The position numbers and the translations under genes are program-made. The notes beneath the pieces were generated by a model, which saw only the letters and a program-made list of their open reading frames with translations, searched no databases and was not told the origin of the DNA. 64,000 nt of DNA from Haematococcus lacustris (Eukaryota > Chlorophyta > Chlorophyceae > Chlamydomonadales > Haematococcaceae), in NCBI GenBank assembly GCA_030144725.1, contig JASKMD010000003.1:12279576-12343575 (forward strand). The letters are read 5' to 3'. Position 1 is the stretch's first letter. Every line of letters starts with the position of its first letter. Below, piece by piece: positions 33,201-42,050 of this stretch.

Positions 33201-36200
33201 TCTATGTTGGCATGAAACACATGCTCTGATGTAGGCACACATATGCGGTGCACACATGCTACTGTGCTACAGGCTGCTGGGCTTGGGCCTTGGGGGCTCG
33301 CTCTCGCAGCTTCTTGAAGCCCAGTGCAGGGTATTCCTTGCCCTGAGCAGGAAGTCTTCCTCGGTGTTGCCACCTGCACAGCTCCAGTGGGCGCCACTTG
33401 CTCTCCCCTGCCCGTTGGAGGTTGAGGGCTGCGTTGCAGTCCCTGTCCACCCATTTGCCGAGCTTCCCAGGGGTAGCCTGGGCCAGCCAAGGGCACCACA
33501 TGAGGCCCCGCACTGGCGCCTCAAACCGCTTGCTCCAGGCTGACCGCAACAAGCGGTCCTGCACCTGACCTGGCTTGGGCTTCCAGCCTTCAAGCCTGGT
33601 GGGCTTGCTGCGGTCCTCTGGCTCCTCTGAGTCTGCTGGGGCTGCTGCCTCCTCCACATCCTCCAGCACACCGGTCAGCACATGCCGGTGGTAGGCCATG
33701 CGCTCTTGCCACTCAGGGCTCTCCAGCGGGGTGTCACGCAGCTCGGAGCTGCTGTAGTTGAGGCCGTACTGGCACACCACACGTACAAACAGCTTGGCCA
33801 CCTCCAGGGTGATGCCGTACTTGGAGCGGGCTGCCTTGGCCCATAGTTTGACATAACGCTCTGCATAGCAACGCATGAGCCCACACATCATGAGCCCATA
33901 CATCATGAGCCCATACATGAGGAATAACAAGCAACACTTTGAGCATACTTGGACATACTTGGACATACTTGGCATATAGGACACAGTTGCATATAGGACA
34001 CAGTTGGTTAGGACACAGTTGCATATAGGACACCTCTTACCGGGGTTGGCGAACATCTCCTGCGTATTGACAGCCATTTGCTTGGCAAGGGCACCGATGG
34101 TGTTGGAGTCACCCAACAGTTCTGTCTTGTCCAGCTCCACCAGCTTTGCGGTGATGGCTGCGTTGTCTGGGGCAGCAAAGAAGGCCTTGGGGATTTGGCG
34201 CAGGTTCTGCTTGTGTGCGGGGCCGCGCATAAGCTGCTTCCAGCCTGACAACTCGCTGGGTGCGGCGAACTCCGCAGTCCAGTCCTGGACGTTGTGGGCT
34301 GCCAGTGGGTCCAGAATGTTGAAGGGTTGGGGAGGGACTGGGGCAGGGGGGAGGGGGCGCCTGCTGGCCAGCCTGCTCCTGCTGCGCTCCTGCAGCTTGG
34401 GCTGCCAGGCAGGCTGGGCTGGGCCTGCTGCTGGACCTGCTGCAAGGCTGCCATGGAGAGGGTCCAGGGGGGCTGCACCCTGGGCTGGAGGAGGCTGCAC
34501 TGAGGGAGGGGGGGGGGCAGGATGGAAGCCTGGGGTAGGAGGCCCCACCAGGCACTTGGCCAGCAGCACCAGGGCCGCTAGGGACACAAGCTTGCGCTGC
34601 TTGTGGTGGATGCCCATCCTCAGCCTAAGGTGCGCCACAATCTTGTTTTTGACGTTGTTACGGCCCCTGCAAAGCAACACGCACGCACACCATCATTCGA
34701 TACATTGCTTTCCAGTACAAGTGTCCCGGAGGAGGACCCAGTTTGGCTGCGGATCCAGTACAGGTGTCCCGGGACCCAGTTCAGATGCGGTGCGGAGGAG
34801 GACCCAGATGCGGCGGAGGAGGACCCGGATGCGGCTGCGGAAGCAACCCACCTAATGAAGCCCTTCAGATAGCACTTGACGAACTGGATCCTCGACTTGG
34901 CCGCCTCCTTCAGCCTAGCCTTACGCGCCCTCCCTTGTGGCGATACGGGGCCTACCCAGCCGAGGTCGTCAGGCTTGTCCTTGGGCTTTGGCTTAGGCTG
35001 CTTGGGACTGGGCTGTTTGGGCCCATCCGCGCCCTTGCGCTTCTTGCCCTTCATCGCGCTCTGTAGTAGATGTAGTCTCGCGACTTACATTGGCAACAGT
35101 TACATTGGCGACTTACATTGGCAACAGTTACATTGGCAGAGGGTATGAGCAGCAAAGGGCTGAGAGGCATGGTGTGCTGACCCTGGCATTGTACCTTGGC
35201 TGCTTACCTACAGAGACAACAGCAGGGGCAGCAGGAACAGCAGCCGCCGACATGCCGCTGCCCATGCGCCCGCATCTCGCATCTCTGCTTATTCAGGGAG
35301 TATGTGGCTGAGCGCGTGAACCTAGAGCCCGGCAGCCTGGTCGAGCTGTCCTTTGCTGAGCTTGAGAAGGAGCCCCTGCAGGTCCTACGCCGCGTGTATG
35401 CTGCGTTTGGGTGAGGCGGGAGGAGGAGGGAATGGACCGAGTGACAGCCCAGGGCGGCTGCAGGCGTGGCAGCGGGGCGGTAGCTGGGCTAGGGGCCAGA
35501 CGCCTGGCCAGGATGGCTGCAATAGCACTCAGGGCAACAGCAGCAGCAGCAGCAGCAGAGCGTCCCGCAGCCGACAGGGGATGCGCACGAGGTAGGCAGG
35601 TAGGCAGGCTTGGGGTGTAGCTGCACGTTGCAACAGAGCACATTGCAGCACCTCCGATCGTGCCCTTCCATTGAACTTGATACACAGCGGTTTTTCGCAC
35701 AACTGTACAGCCTATAACAGGGCCACCACGTCATTGCTTTCGTTCTCAGGCATATGATGTAGCGCACAAGGTGCTCTTGCTGAGCCGGGCTCTGCAGCCT
35801 TGTGGCAGTAGCACCACCGCTACCACCACCATGAGCACTACTAGGGCCTGTAGGGCTGCAGGTGGCCACCACAGCCACCATAACCATCATAACCACCGTC
35901 ATAGGCACTACTAGGGCCTGTGGGACTGTGGGTGTTGCAGGTGGTCGGAGCGTTTTGAAGCACTGCTGCCTCGCTTCCAAACCTACTGCGCCTCCCTGGC
36001 CGACTTCAAGAAGAACCAGCTTGGCAGGTGCGGGCAAGGCTGGGCAGCTCTGGCACAGCTGTCCTGGTCTAGCTGTGCTCCTTTGCGGGCAATGACTGCT
36101 CAGGCTGGTGGGCGGCAGCTGCACAAAAGTATTGCTCAGCACTTCACCAACCAAAGCAGTAGCAGTGGTCTTGGCACAAATCAGGGAAGAGCTGGGGTGT

Positions 36201-36525
36201 AACAAAGCCAAATTCCAGGCAAGGCACAAGGCCAAGAAGGAAGTTGACTGCAAAGACAAAACCTTGAGAACCAGGGGAGCTAAGGAGGAGAACCCGTCAC
36301 ATTACAGCACCCTTACCCCAAGCCACCTCATGCGACGGCCCTTGCACAGCTCCTCGCTGGCCAAGGGGCCAAATGGTTGAGGGGCTTGCTCTGACAGCCC
36401 ATGACCTGTGCGACAGGCGTGTGATGTTGGCATGGCATTTCACTGCATGCAGGCTGGACCCGGCTATGGAGCAGCGCATTCGAGAGGAGTGTCACGATGC
36501 GTTTCAGGAGTGGGGGTATGCGTGA
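24205..36525 (+). CDS. Sulfotransferase-family protein (P-loop, PAPS-type), 5' end unresolved
   Basis: Eleven exons keep frame (1068 nt, 356 codons with stop): 24205-24260, 26099-26244, 26616-26731, 27547-27714, 28224-28305, 28420-28529, 30792-30823, 32904-32987, 35297-35410, 35941-36027, 36453-36525. Exon 2 has the 5'-phosphosulfate loop (PLIILGHPRTGTTHLHNLL), then FAHATTFQAGFPSAF. Exon 6 has LLIKSPVHTARL and YLYIHRHPVQ, and exon 7 VMQSSFHMADT, the 3'-phosphate-binding Arg/Ser region. Later come YFWYCYLQQPSNEELTDHLV, LVELSFAELEKEP and FKKNQLG. This order is that of Sulfotransfer_3-type enzymes, which move sulfate from PAPS to a hydroxyl or amine; the acceptor is unknown. A hydrophobic stretch in exon 1 (VLFLSFMACLNTLLALPDW) suggests a Golgi-type signal anchor. 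The intron after 26244 appears to be GC-AG. The introns carry four Fanzor copies and two solo 3' ends, all antisense, which stretch ~1.1 kb of coding to 12.3 kb. Confidence 0.8.
24614..25420 (-). mobile_element. Fanzor element, family 1, copy B (5'-truncated)
   Basis: Lies in the first identified intron of the sulfotransferase gene, antisense. The frame down to the stop at 24831 starts at RuvC-II (VIVDEFRTSRVSS) and runs through CELHLP, GLKWCHEV, a shortened Pro-rich linker and WLDRDINPCLNFQRIGESKQ to GRARNNA. Upstream of LTVDPERRLVIVDE the sequence leaves the family. The conserved 3' segment is 24614-24830, starting AAACAAAACTTGCAC. It lacks RuvC-I and all N-terminal parts, so it cannot make a working nuclease. 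Confidence 0.75.
26435..26542 (-). mobile_element. Solo family-1 Fanzor 3' end with flanking direct repeats
   Basis: About 88 bp (AACAAAACTCATTCAACATG ... GTGGGTAATCTC ... GAAGCATCCTCGGTCACTT) related to the 3' segment of Fanzor copies A-C, in the same orientation. It is bounded by perfect 10-bp repeats TACTCAGACA at 26435-26444 and 26533-26542. It lies in the sulfotransferase intron 26245-26615. Confidence 0.6.
27815..27969 (-). mobile_element. Second solo family-1 Fanzor 3' end
   Basis: About 139 bp, very similar to the solo copy at 26.4 kb but longer (it adds CGCACCCTTGATGACTACAA ACCCCACAAAG). It is bounded by CAGGCCAG at 27815-27822 and 27962-27969, a possible 8-bp target duplication. 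It lies in the sulfotransferase intron 27715-28223, antisense. Confidence 0.55.
28676..28866 (-). ncRNA. Candidate guide (omega) RNA / 3' end, family 2
   Basis: Non-coding segment immediately after the Fanzor stop, kept almost unchanged in the second copy (33070-33258). It contains TTGC-ATGCA-GCAA, able to form a small hairpin. In Fanzor/TnpB loci the guide RNA is encoded at the 3' end of the element, next to or overlapping the ORF end. Assignment here is by position and conservation only. Confidence 0.35.
28867..30615 (-). pseudogene. Fanzor nuclease, family 2, copy 1 (keeps RuvC-II and RuvC-III)
   Basis: The N-terminal exon starts at 30615 (MKGKKRKGADGPKQPNPKQP; Lys-rich, NLS-like) and reaches SRIQFVKCYLKGFI. 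After an intron with a GGAGGAGGACCC repeat the protein resumes at NNVKNKIVAHLRLRMG (about 30215). The main frame to the stop at 28867 has KQLVVFFGNASIGTRGGWGA, VTVDEFRTSRVSS (RuvC-II Glu), VRGLMWCPWL and WVDRDCNAALNLQRAGESKW (RuvC-III Asp). A one-base deletion near 29851, compared with copy 2 (GGACGTTTGGG against GGACGTTGTGGG), shifts the N-terminal frame. The block after AKQ is missing, including the region where RuvC-I should lie. Probably inactive. Confidence 0.75.
31429..32874 (-). mobile_element. Fanzor element, family 1, copy C, with 19-bp flanking repeats
   Basis: Bounded by near-identical 19-bp repeats: TTCCATACACATCGGCCCA at 31429-31447 and the same with one A for G at 32856-32874. 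These mark an insertion of ~1.4 kb. The interior holds the 3' segment (31448-31637), the nuclease frame, the first exon (start 32649) and a 5' leader shared with copy A to about 32765. It lies in the sulfotransferase intron 30824-32903, antisense. Confidence 0.75.
31638..32649 (-). pseudogene. Fanzor nuclease, family 1, copy C (internally deleted)
   Basis: Exon 1 (32649-32589) encodes MPPKRKRKRKRPVSPAQSA, a strong nuclear-localisation-like start, with donor GTAAGC. Exon 2 starts at 32476 after ATGCAG (phase-1 fit) and gives an acidic/Gln stretch, then VIKAAFRGLVEAARPDLSPE. It then jumps straight to RGPDRLVIVDEFRTS (RuvC-II), CELHLP, GLKWCHEV and WLDRDTNPCLNFQRIGESKQ (RuvC-III), with stop at 31638. 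Compared with copy A, ~80 nt before RuvC-II are lost at a short AGAGAGGG junction. The wedge, REC and RuvC-I regions are absent, so the predicted protein is a small derivative keeping the frame. Confidence 0.75.
33059..35224 (-). mobile_element. Fanzor element, family 2, copy 2, with 14-bp flanking repeats
   Basis: Bounded by perfect 14-bp repeats CAGAGACAACAGCA at 33059-33072 and 35211-35224. It lies in the sulfotransferase intron 32988-35296, antisense. End sequences and most of the interior match copy 1 at high identity, while the flanks differ, so these are separate insertions and not one tandem duplication. Confidence 0.8.
33259..35054 (-). pseudogene. Fanzor nuclease, family 2, copy 2 (RuvC-II lost)
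   Basis: Starts at 35054 (MKGKKRKGADGPKQPSPKQP). The N-terminal frame is intact where copy 1 is shifted (NVQDWTAEFAAPSELSGWKQ ... AITAKLVELDKTELLGDSNT ... FANPGK). After NPGK a GTAAGA donor and a CTATGCAG acceptor near 33869 suggest an intron, followed by a helical REC-like block (RYVKLWAKAARSKYGITLEV ... SPEWQERMAYHRHVLTGVLE). It then joins directly to DRSKPTRLEGWKPKPGQVQD. The segment holding VDEFRTS in copy 1 is gone. RuvC-III (WVDRDCNAALNLQRAGESKW) remains. Loss of the RuvC-II glutamate makes cleavage unlikely. Confidence 0.75.
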
Positions 36526-36770
36526 GACCCAGGCGTGAGGTGGCAGGCATTGCCACCATCTGGCAATACTGGTGTTTCAGTACCTGGAACTGTGGCATGG
36601 CAGTACAATGCTGCATGTGCATTTGAACATGTGGGCTGCACCCACAGCATTGCCACTGTGCTGTTGGCCTCAGCAGGCTGTGCTGATGGACGGTATACGA
36701 ATAACTTCCATGTTCATCACTCTGTGAAAGTCAGTCGTGGAGACCCAACTTGCTTATGGAGGCCACAGCC
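36526..36770. other. 3' flank of sulfotransferase gene
   Basis: No gene seen between the sulfotransferase stop and the next Fanzor fragment. Confidence 0.5.
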
Positions 36771-36774
36771 GTCT

Positions 36775-37065
36775 CAAAGCACATCGCACAATGAACAAGC
36801 GAAAGGGCACCGCCAAGCGAAAGCAGGGCCCAGCGACAACCCTCGTTACCGAGGGCCCACCCAGCCCACCAAGGGCACAGGCCATGGCCAGGGCAAGACT
36901 GCCAAAGCCAAGCCAGCACCACAGCCAGGCAGGTGGGTAGACAGGGACTGCAATGCAGCGCATTGGGGAGAGCAAGTGGCGCCCGCTAGAGCTGTAGTAG
37001 TGGCCGGACCAGCTGAGGCTGCCAGCCAAGGGCAAGGAGTATTCTGACCTGGGCAACAGGGCACA
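36775..37065 (+). mobile_element. Fanzor family-3 fragment with 14-bp deletion
   Basis: The frame reads NPRYRGPTQPTKGTGHG, then AKPAPQPGRWVDRDCNAA (RuvC-III Asp kept), then shifts. Other copies have AATGCAGCG, then a CTAAACATGCAGCG block, then CATTGGGG. Here the middle 14 nt are missing, leaving one of two ATGCAGCG repeats. The out-of-frame remainder still matches the family (GGAGAGCAAGTGGCGCCCGC). The usual 3' segment is absent. Confidence 0.7.
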
Positions 37066-37250
37066 CAGTTCGCACCTTCAAAACAGAGCACATCTACCAT
37101 GCGAAAGGTAAGTTCTCATCTGATACACTGAACCACTACTTTTACCGCAAACACCAAGAGCTGCACACGTACCTGCACCCTGCCTCAACCTACCTGCCCA
37201 TCCAGAGCATCACCCCCGAGGTGATCACAGCCGCTATTGCAAGTACGGGC
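37066..37250 (+). pseudogene. Orphan coding-like fragment
   Basis: An uninterrupted stretch reading FKTEHIYHAKGKFSSDTLNH, then YFYRKHQELHTYLHPAS, then TYLPIQSITPEVITAAIA. Its mixed composition looks like a real protein and is unlike the surrounding low-complexity DNA. It follows the Fanzor fragment directly, with no start codon. I do not recognise it; it may be another mobile-element or gene remnant. Confidence 0.35.
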
Positions 37251-37399
37251 GCTACACACACTGAGGCTGATACTGGTGCTCGATGCTGGGGGTGGTGGCG
37301 CCGTGTTGCCGCATGTAGGGTTATGGTGCCGGGGAAGCCAATGCAGCCACCGCTGCCTCGCCACCGCATGCCAGGCGGCCTTCTCGTCCTTCTTATCCT

Positions 37400-37495
37400 C
37401 ACGTATGTTGAGAGTCGGAACAAGGGTACCGGTACCGGATGTTGAGAGTCGGAATCGGTCACGGATGTTGAGAGTCGGAACAAGGGTAGAGCTGC
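37400..37495. repeat. Short tandem repeat, three copies of ~30 bp
   Basis: Three copies of (GG)ATGTTGAGAGTCGGAA with CAAGGGTA or TCGGTCAC spacers. No other feature is supported between 37250 and the gamma-SNAP start at 38037. Confidence 0.75.
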
Positions 37496-38036
37496 TTAGG
37501 AGGCTCGGGCTGGGCCGGAGGCATAAAGAGGGCTGGGTTTTAGGTACCTTCCCTGGGCGCCGTTGAGCTGGGGCACCGGAACCGGTATAGGCCGGCCGCG
37601 ACACTGCTATCGTCTGCCGGTCGACGGGGAGTCATTTAGGCTCTAGCCTACGCCGGCCACGTGCGCGTTTAGTAAAGACAGGCACTGGGCACCACTCGCC
37701 TTGCCAATGCAACGCTGCGTCGCGTTGCGCATGAGCGTTCAATTAGCTTTCAGCACATGTTCGTGGTACAAATGGCCAACTGCTCCATATGCTACTGACA
37801 ATGGTAACAATGTGCCATCACTGAGGTTTGACCCCGCAACACAACGCTTTTTACCGGCCGTTACATGGTTGGGGCGGTTGCTGGGGCACAGCGCACATAT
37901 ACAAGGAATACAAATCCCGCTTGCAAGTCGTAGTCACGCTACAGCAGCTAGATGTCTGCTATTGCGTGTGGTCGTGGTTTCCTTACACTACACAATGTAG
38001 CCTGATTAGCGCCCAACGGCGCCCAATTGCGGGACG

Positions 38037-41000
38037 ATGGCAGACAAGCAGGAGGAGGCCGGAAAGCTAATGAAAAAGGCATCCAAAGCTATTTCCCCCA
38101 GCCTGTTTGACTTCCGTCTGAAGCCAGACTGGGAGGTGGCTGCACCGTTGTTTGAGAGAGCTGCTGTTCTGTTCAAGGTTAGTGCTCAGTGGCGCTGTGC
38201 ACCTGTGTAGTTCAATGGGCTCTGAGGTATGTGCAGGAGACCTAATGCTACCAACCCTAATGCCTGGCATGCAGCAAGTCGGGCGGTTTGAGGACGCATC
38301 AGAGGCGTATGAACGAGCATCCACTGCCCAGGAAAAGCTGCAGTCACCCTTCCATGCTGCCAAGCACATGGAGGCGGCTGCCGAGACAGCACGGTTGAGC
38401 AAGAGCTGGGATAAGGTGTTTGAGTACACCAAATCAGCAGCAGAGCTATACATCAATGCCAACAGAGCCACTGTAGGTAGGTCATGAGGCAGCCTATGTT
38501 TGAAGGAAAGTCAACAACTGCCTGCACCATGCCCATGCACCAATTGGCTGCTGTCAGCTCATCGCAGTTGTCTTGACACTGCTGCTCCTGGGCTTGGGAA
38601 AGCTGTGGGCTGCTGCCGGGCAGTGAGTCACGGCTGCTGCAGCGGCTACAGCTAGTTGCTCACTTACCGGCACCAGGGACTGGACAGCAGGAGGTCGCTT
38701 CCTCCCACGAGGCCAATGCTTGCAATCAGAGGCGGCCGCTTCCTCCCTGTGATGCCTGCCTGCCTGCCGCATTCACCTCTGTCTGTCTGGCAGGCAGTCT
38801 GGAAAACCTGTTTAGATGCTGGATGCAGCGGACTGCTGGCCTGCAGGAACCTGGGCCGAGCCCATGCCCATGCATCCAGTGTGCAAGAGGAGCACTGCAT
38901 GCAGAGGGACACTGGCATGGCAGTCATCATGGGTTTGCATGGCGGGATGCATGGTGTGTCTGCAGCGGCTGATTGCCTAGCGCGGGGAGCTCGCCAGCTG
39001 GAGGAGCATGACGTAGAGCATGCGCTAACCCTGCTGTATGATGCCGTGGACATTTATGAGAGCGACACCAAGGAGGCCAACGCCGCCAACGTCTTCAGGT
39101 GCGGTTGCTGCGGTGTTTCAATGCCTGCCTCCTCAGCCTGACGTACACACCTGATGCCCTTGAATGAGGGGTCAGCGCTCTGCAGGTTGCAGGGCAGGTC
39201 AGGGGCAAAGGCAGTGCAGGGCTGGCACAATGTGGGAATAGAGACCCGTGTGAAGGTATTTATAGGACTGTGGCTAGTGTGCCACTGTGGTGGGCCCTTG
39301 GGAGAGTGGGGCTTGAGGGTGTAAGAGGAGGGCGCTGGAGAAGTAGTTGCAGGGGTAGTCTGGAGCCATGCTCAGTGGAGTGCCCACCCACACCTTCCCC
39401 ACAGCTCACATATCCTATACTCTGCCAGTCTTGACGCCCCTGGTGGTTGAAGTTCCTGCACAGCTTGTGATGCCGCTGCCATGTCTGCCACCAGGCAGGC
39501 CATCAGCCTCCTGGTCAGGGCCAAGCGCTACCCTGAGGCGGTGGAGATGATGATGCGGTTTGGGTCGCAGTGTGACCGGGTCGGGGCGCGTAGCTCCCAG
39601 TGCAAGTGCTACCTAGGTAAGGAGGCCGCCTAGCCGCCAGGCACACCACCCACCCACCCACCCCTCCAGCCGCCCTGGTGGATGGCAGAGGGGACGCAGT
39701 GGGCAGCTGTTGTGCAGGCGCTGCCACTGGCTGGCTGTCTCATCAGCGCCACCCCCGGCTGCTGCCATCGCCACTGCATATGAACTCCTTTGGCTGCTCA
39801 GCGTGCAAAGTGGTGGGCAAGTGTGACCAAGAGTTCAGGTGCTCAGTACATGGAATCAGCAGAGTGGTGCCTGGTTGCGGCTCATGCTGCTTGCTGGCTA
39901 CACAAGCTGCCTGCTGCCGAGTAAGGCTGCCTGCTGCTGCTGGCCGATGTCAACCAAAGCTGCCTGATGCTGCTGTTGCTGCTTGCTGCCTGCTGTTGCT
40001 GCTGCTGCCTGCAAGTCCAGGTGCCATCGTGACGCACCTATTCGCCAAGGAGGCGCGTGAGGCCTGGATGGTGTTCCAGGACGCTCTGGCCATTGACGCC
40101 TTTGTCTCTTCTGAGGAAGCGTTTGCAGCGGACGCCCTCTTCAGTGCCTATAGGTAAGGCGCTGCCAGTGGCAGCAGTCATCATGAGCTGCGGCGTGGGA
40201 GGGTAGCAAGGGCATGCCCCTAGGCTCCTCCCCTCCTTTAGTGCACGCCCAACGGCGACGGCATAGTCTATCTGTTTTCTTTCATTTTCAATGAGCTGCC
40301 GCAGCATCAATGCCATGCTCATGATCAGCAGCACCACCACTAGCATCATCACTAGTCAGTTGCAGCTGTGGCAGCCATGCGTTGGCAGGGTGGTGGAGTG
40401 ACCCAATGGTATGGCAGAGGTGCGTGGCATGCCTGCCAGCAGCTATCAGACAGTGGCTGACAGTATCCTGTGTCAGACTGCCTTCAGCCCGCTGCCTGCA
40501 CCCAGCTGCCTCTGGCAGGCGCTGAGAGTCGCTCTTGTAGATGTTGCTGGGGTCAACACACACAATCTCCTAGACAGGACAGGGCAGCAGCTTTTCCACA
40601 GCCACAGCGTACCTGTCTTGCTGCAGGCCATGGCTTGAGTGGCCTGGTATGGCTGTGGTTGTTTGCAACATGAGGATATGGGGTGCCAGCCGCTAGGGTT
40701 GCATGGCTGTGGTGCAAGCGCTGCCTGACGTGTGATGCCTCAGGAGTGGTGAGGAGGATGAGGTGCAGCGGGTGGTGAAGAGCAAGTCAGTGTTCAAGCA
40801 GCTGGAGAACCAGGTGAGGGGCTGGGCCAGCCATCCCCGCCTGCATTCCCCCACTGCCAGTGCCAGGGCCAGGGGCCCAACCAGGCTGATGCATGCAGGC
40901 CGTGTTGTACAGCGGTGGTGTGGCAGCCCTGAGACCACAGAGGGTTGCGTCTATTGGAAGGGCGGGCTGGGTGGCTGGGTGCTGTGACTGTCTGGGTGCT

Positions 41001-41375
41001 GTGGCCACAAGTTACAGCCTGCATTGGGCGTAAGTGGCTAGCTTGTGACCGCCTTGGCCCTGTTCAGCCCCATGTCTGGTACTAGGTCCCTGCATGGCCC
41101 TGGATGGTCATGGGTGGCACGGTCTCAGGGCCTGTAAGGTGTTGAGGCGGGGAGCAAGCAGCCAGGGGCCGTGCTGCCCCCTGGCGCAGGTGGCTCGCCT
41201 GGCCATGAAGCTGCCCCAGGGCCGCATGGACAAGCTGTCACGCCGGCTGAACAGGGCTATGGGGAGCCCGGAGGAGGAGGGACGAGGGGAGGGCGAGGAG
41301 GAGGGGGAAGGGCAGGAGGAGGCACAGGGAGAGGGGGCACGCAAGCGTGTGGATGAGGAGGAAGAGCTGTTGTGA
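38037..41375 (+). CDS. Gamma-SNAP (soluble NSF attachment protein, gamma type)
   Basis: Seven exons: 38037-38177, 38275-38476, 38966-39098, 39495-39616, 40021-40153, 40744-40813, 41190-41375. Together they give 328 aa, close to the usual ~312. The chain starts MADKQEEAGKLMKKASKAIS, then VGRFEDASEAYERASTAQEK, AAKHMEAAAETARLSKSWDK, AADCLARGARQLEEHDVEHA, then ISLLVRAKRYPEAVEMMMRF, SSQCKCYL, AIVTHLFAKEAREAW, DALFSAYRSGEEDEV and VARLAMKLPQGRMDKLSRRL. This is the all-helical TPR-like SNAP fold in the gamma arrangement. It acts on membranes in the cytosol, linking NSF to SNARE complexes for their disassembly. The C-terminal ~35 residues are Glu/Gly-rich (EEEGRGEGEEEGEGQEE), longer and more acidic than usual. 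All junctions are GT-AG and in frame. Confidence 0.9.
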
Positions 41376-42050
41376 TAGGCATGCATGCATGATTTGTAGT
41401 AAGAGGATAGGAGGATGGGAGGATGGGAGCTCACTTGGGGGCGAGTGCAAAGTACGTTGGCATTAAGTGTGAGCTTGTGGTTGTTATGCATTCCGCCCGA
41501 ATGCCAGCACCAGTTCTTTCTTCTGTGGACGGTGGAAGTGATTCAATGGAAGCTCAGGCAGGGGTGGTGTCAACCATCCGCCCGCACCCTGCACTTTACG
41601 GATAACGATGTCGGTGTCATGACTCATGCTTGGCAAACAAAGCTCATGAGCTCACAATGAAGTGAAGCTCAGGCAGGGATGGCGCAATGCAGCTAAGGTA
41701 GCTATGGCTACATGGGAAGCGCACAGCTTTCATCTACAAGAGACCTTGTTTTACCTTGCCTAACTGACTCCAAGCGGGGGCGCATTCTTCAGGTTGCAGA
41801 TGGTATGTGTTTCAATGCGGTCTCTAATTCCAGTTACTGGTCAATGCGGTTTCTAATACCAGTAGGATGTCCTTGACCCTCATCATCGCAGCGTGCACTC
41901 AACCCTGGCCGACTCGGCTGGTTAACAAAGACAAAGCACCGTAGTGCAGAAAAGGGTTGAGTGTCACGACCTGCAGGGTTGATCAAAATGTGCTGGCCTT
42001 TTCATGTCAATTCAAATTATTAACCATACCAACGGTGTCACCGAAAGTTC
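41376..42050. other. Intergenic between gamma-SNAP and cyclin genes
   Basis: Tandem genes, same strand. Contains the 3' end of the first and presumably the promoter of the second. GGTCAATGCGGTTTCTAAT is near-duplicated around 41815-41865. No gene. Confidence 0.5.

Noticed and set aside
28676..35209. Family-2 pair as a 4.4-kb tandem segmental duplication
   Set aside because: Homology stops at the element ends on both sides, and copy 2 alone has 14-bp flanking repeats, so separate insertions fit better.
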